A program made the translations under genes and the position numbers. Positions 22,079 through 22,325 of a stretch of 22,325 nucleotides of DNA are shown here, in pieces. The DNA comes from Pseudomonadota bacterium. Its GTDB lineage: Bacteria; Desulfobacterota; Desulfobacteria; Desulfobacterales; ETH-SRB1. The DNA lies in the NCBI GenBank assembly GCA_018897415.1, contig JAHIKR010000115.1, positions 1 through 22,325 of the forward strand, read 5' to 3'. Each line of letters opens with the position of its first letter. Positions within the stretch are counted from its first letter, which is position 1. The notes beneath the pieces are model-generated. The model was not told the origin of the DNA. It did no database searches and saw nothing but the letters and a program-made list of their open reading frames with translations.

Positions 22079-22325
22079 TCATATAACTTCTGTAGTTTCT
22101 ATAGGATTGGCTTTCAAGTATTCAAGCCTGTTAAGTCCGTTAATATAAGCTTTGGCACTGGCTGTAATAATATCAGGATCAGCTCCCCTGCCCAGGGCAA
22201 TAAGTCCGTTTTCTTTTAGTCTTACTGTCACTTCGCCCTGTGCATCTGTACCTCCACTTATAGCGCTAACAGAAAACCTTAATAGTTCTGATTTTGAGCC
22301 TGTAAGTTTTGCAATAACATTATAA
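22079..22325 (-). CDS. leuA: 2-isopropylmalate synthase, C-terminal fragment (cut by window edge)
   Basis: The - strand frame is open from the window end to a TGA at 22081-22079 and gives 81 residues. They match the C-terminal allosteric (LeuA dimer) domain: FSVSAISGGTDAQGEVTVRL, then GLIALGRGADPDIITASAKA and YINGLNRLEYL. This domain binds leucine and gives feedback control of the first step of leucine synthesis. The catalytic barrel lies outside the window. A citramalate synthase (CimA) has a similar domain and remains possible, but the GRGADPDIITASAKAYINGL pattern is closest to LeuA in my judgement. Confidence 0.85.
   Translation of the reverse strand, partial: YNVIAKLTGSKSELLRFSVSAISGGTDAQGEVTVRLKENGLIALGRGADPDIITASAKAYINGLNRLEYLKANPIETTEVI

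Overview
The window looks like a chromosomal segment of an anaerobic, low-GC member of the Desulfobacterota (former Deltaproteobacteria), probably a Desulfobacterales-type sulfate reducer or syntroph. This is inferred from gene content: a molybdopterin formate dehydrogenase with HydB/HydG-like electron-transfer subunits, a multi-cluster Fe-S protein with an apparent helix-turn-helix, class 1B PyrD, and HPr/EI with no PTS permease. Many intergenic regions carry short repeats. No phylogenetic computation was possible.

Layout. (1) 1-3779, + strand: the C-terminal part of dnaE, then a ManC-type sugar-nucleotide enzyme overlapping it by 8 bp, then a DegT/DnrJ aminotransferase (nucleotide-sugar and cell-surface metabolism). 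(2) 3780-4111: a 183-bp non-coding element with imperfect 14-bp terminal inverted repeats and a perfect 8-bp flanking duplication (MITE-like), followed at once by a sigma70-like promoter. (3) 4112-6656: HPr, PTS enzyme I and SmpB. (4) 6855-7210: tmRNA (ssrA), directly after its partner smpB. A cold-shock gene follows, and then a second copy of the tmRNA 3' end, the pattern expected of an ssrA attachment site. (5) 7969-9055: two small membrane proteins (MarC family, FxsA family) pointing at each other. (6) 9262-16516, + strand: a tightly packed cluster of formate dehydrogenase catalytic subunit, Fe-S subunit with a C-terminal MshEN-type (candidate c-di-GMP-binding) domain, FAD/NAD(P)/[2Fe-2S] subunit, a divergent protein-kinase-like protein, a universal stress protein and a Na/Pi-cotransporter-PhoU protein. 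A tandem-Usp gene converges on it from the other strand. (7) 17459-17958: a repeat-rich spacer. (8) 17959-19434, - strand: a DUF134 regulator and an Mrp-type Fe-S carrier ATPase. (9) 19524-20831, - strand: an HTH plus multi-[4Fe-4S] protein whose upstream region has a perfect FNR-type palindrome. (10) 21082-22325: pyrD, then the convergent 3' end of leuA, separated by heptad repeats and a hairpin.

The most interesting unit is the formate dehydrogenase cluster. The Fe-S subunit matches the tandem 24-residue MshEN motif almost perfectly, so electron flow from formate might be gated by cyclic-di-GMP. The cluster also carries a kinase-like protein, two Usp genes and a phosphate transporter-like protein, which suggests a signalling-linked formate/redox module. 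Other points of note are the MITE-like element, the duplicated ssrA 3' end around cspA, a ManC whose isomerase cupin has lost its metal ligands, and several repeat families.
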